DNA from: Bacteroidota bacterium
Lineage (GTDB): Bacteria > Bacteroidota > Bacteroidia > Flavobacteriales > Flavobacteriaceae
Assembly: GCA_947468985.1 (NCBI GenBank)
Contig: CANINJ010000130.1
Coordinates: 1-5,910, forward strand
DNA length: 5,910 nt
Direction: 5' to 3'
Below, piece by piece: positions 4,923 through 5,910 of this stretch; positions within the stretch are counted from its first letter, which is position 1, and each line of letters begins with the position of its first letter. The notes under the pieces are model-generated. The model saw only the letters and a list, made by a program, of their open reading frames with translations. It did not search any database and was not told the origin of the DNA. Both the position numbers and the translations under genes were made by a program.

Positions 4923-4938
4923 TGAACTTAAAGTATTT

Positions 4939-5376
4939 ATGTACATGAATAAAACGGCAAATATTCGTTTTTATATAGGGTTTTTGTTCTTTATAGTGAG
5001 TGTTTTTATTTTATATAATGCGACTATTTATTCGGAAGAAAACCCAAATTACACAACAAATTTAACTAAAAAAGCACTCGTTGGTGAAACAATTTGGCAA
5101 CAAAAAAGTTGTTATTCTTGTCATCAATTGTATGGTTTAGGGGGCTATTTAGGTCCCGATTTAACCAATATTTATTCTACAAAAGGCAAAGGAGCTATCT
5201 ACATTAAAAGTTTTTTAAATAGTGGAATTAAGTCCATGCCAAAGTTTTCATTTTCCGAATCAGAGAAAGAAGCATTAGTCATTTTCCTAAAAGAAGTCGA
5301 TCAATCGGGATATTATCCTAATAAAAACGCCACAATTCATCCGAATGGTTGGGTTGATATTCAATATAAAAAATGA
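4939..5376 (+). CDS. norC: Nitric oxide reductase subunit C (membrane-anchored cytochrome c)
   Basis: The electron-entry subunit of cytochrome c-dependent NO reductase, 145 residues (143 if the in-frame ATG at 4945 is used), which matches the usual NorC size. One hydrophobic segment at about 11-30 anchors it, with the heme domain in the periplasm. CYSCH at 58-62 is the covalent heme c site with His62 as axial ligand. Met100 in SMPKF is the likely second axial ligand. YGLGGYLGPDLTN (65-77) corresponds to the conserved NorC stretch (GEGAYFAPELT in proteobacteria). NorC passes electrons from soluble carriers to NorB for reduction of 2 NO to N2O. The stop codon overlaps the norB start in ATGA, which indicates translational coupling. 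The preceding region holds two -7 boxes and an Fnr-type palindrome. The pairing with a NorB-like partner makes other small cytochrome c proteins unlikely. Confidence 0.9.
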   Translation: MYMNKTANIRFYIGFLFFIVSVFILYNATIYSEENPNYTTNLTKKALVGETIWQQKSCYSCHQLYGLGGYLGPDLTNIYSTKGKGAIYIKSFLNSGIKSMPKFSFSESEKEALVIFLKEVDQSGYYPNKNATIHPNGWVDIQYKK

Positions 5377-5910
5377 GAAATAAGTCAGCATTACTCTTTA
5401 TCATACTCTCCCTAATTGCTTTAATTTTAGGCATGTTTTTTGGGGTTTTATCTGGAATACAATATATTATTCCTGATTTTATTAAGGATTTTATTCCGTT
5501 TAATAGTCTACGACCTTTTCATGTAACTTCTGTCATTTCGTGGATTATACTCTGTGCAACAGGTGGAGTTTATTTTTATATATCAAATTCTGATAAACTT
5601 ATTTTGTTTTCAGAACGCCTGGTTAAAATTCATTTTTTGATATTTATTTCAACAGGAATATTAATTTATTACTGCTATTTTAATGGTATTTTGGGTGGCA
5701 GAGAATACTTAGAATTTCCCCCATTATTAATTTTTCCAATTCTTTTGGGGTGGATATTATTTGGGATTAACTATTTCAAAACTTTATTTAGAAAAATGTC
5801 CAATTGGCCAGTTTATTATTGGATGTGGGGAACAGGAATCGTATTTATGACCTATCATTTAAGTGAAGCTTATTTTTGGTTGATTCCCTATTTCAGGCAG
5901 AATTTCATAA
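5373..5910 (+). CDS. norB: Nitric oxide reductase subunit B, 3' partial
   Basis: The catalytic subunit of NO reductase, a heme-copper oxidase-superfamily membrane protein. The first 179 codons are present and the frame is still open at the window end; full-length NorB is about 450-470 residues. Residues 24-70 match the NorB start closely: GVLSGIQYIIPDF, then IPFNSLRPFH, where R47-x-x-H50 corresponds to Arg57 and His60 of Pseudomonas NorB (His60 being an axial ligand of the low-spin heme b). GGREYLEF (108-115) matches the conserved GREFLEQ of NorB. Several hydrophobic helices follow at about 7-30, 51-70, 86-105, 116-135 and 146-167. The helices carrying the heme b3/FeB ligands lie outside the window, so catalytic competence cannot be confirmed. 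The start is fixed by the 4-bp ATGA overlap with norC. There is no quinol-oxidase-type N-terminal extension, so this is the cNOR form paired with NorC. Confidence 0.88.
   Translation, partial: MRNKSALLFIILSLIALILGMFFGVLSGIQYIIPDFIKDFIPFNSLRPFHVTSVISWIILCATGGVYFYISNSDKLILFSERLVKIHFLIFISTGILIYYCYFNGILGGREYLEFPPLLIFPILLGWILFGINYFKTLFRKMSNWPVYYWMWGTGIVFMTYHLSEAYFWLIPYFRQNFI

Noticed and set aside
1..5910. CRISPR array, tRNA or rRNA gene, insertion sequence, prophage or defence system
   Set aside because: No regularly spaced repeats, tRNA-like cloverleaf, transposase, integrase or nuclease gene was seen on either strand; the genes present are metabolic, membrane and regulatory.

Overview
The window looks like chromosomal DNA from a flavobacterium-type member of the Bacteroidota. 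It is AT-rich, Shine-Dalgarno sequences are scarce, and several genes are preceded by close matches to the Bacteroidota -7 promoter box TAnnTTTG. The protein set also fits: a DUF1566 surface-type protein, a stand-alone class V PLP enzyme, an HX4E lysophospholipid acyltransferase, a GlpG-type rhomboid, a SIMPL protein and a NorC/NorB pair. I place it near Flavobacterium by general resemblance, not by a search.

Layout. Bases 1-190 are the 3' end of a DUF1566 (Lcl_C-type) protein. Bases 191-432 are noncoding and hold a compact GC-rich block (about 265-390) with pairable ends, which looks like a dispersed structured repeat or noncoding RNA. Next come a class V aminotransferase / cysteine desulfurase-like gene (433-1902, +) and, convergent with it across 14 bp, a LpxL/HtrB-like acyltransferase (1917-2786, -). 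A divergent intergenic region separates the acyltransferase from a rhomboid protease gene (2896-3537, +), which is followed by a secreted SIMPL-domain protein (3587-4273, +).

The right third (about 4329-5910) is a nitric oxide detoxification or respiration module. It contains an Rrf2-family regulator with three cluster-type cysteines (NsrR/IscR-like), then norC (membrane-anchored cytochrome c) and norB (catalytic heme b subunit, running off the window end). NorC and norB overlap by 4 bp. The regulator's own promoter has its -7 box inside a perfect 8+8 bp inverted repeat, suggesting autoregulation. Upstream of norC are two -7 boxes and a TGAT-N4-ATCA palindrome of the Fnr/Crp type. This palindrome is centred close to -41.5 from the start site predicted for the proximal promoter. 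The simplest reading is dual control of NO reductase: oxygen/NO-responsive activation by an Fnr-like protein, and NO-relieved repression by the Rrf2 protein next door.

I found no tRNA, rRNA, CRISPR array, insertion sequence or prophage gene. Most of the window is ordinary chromosomal content. The points most worth following are the nor regulatory region and the structured element at 265-390.
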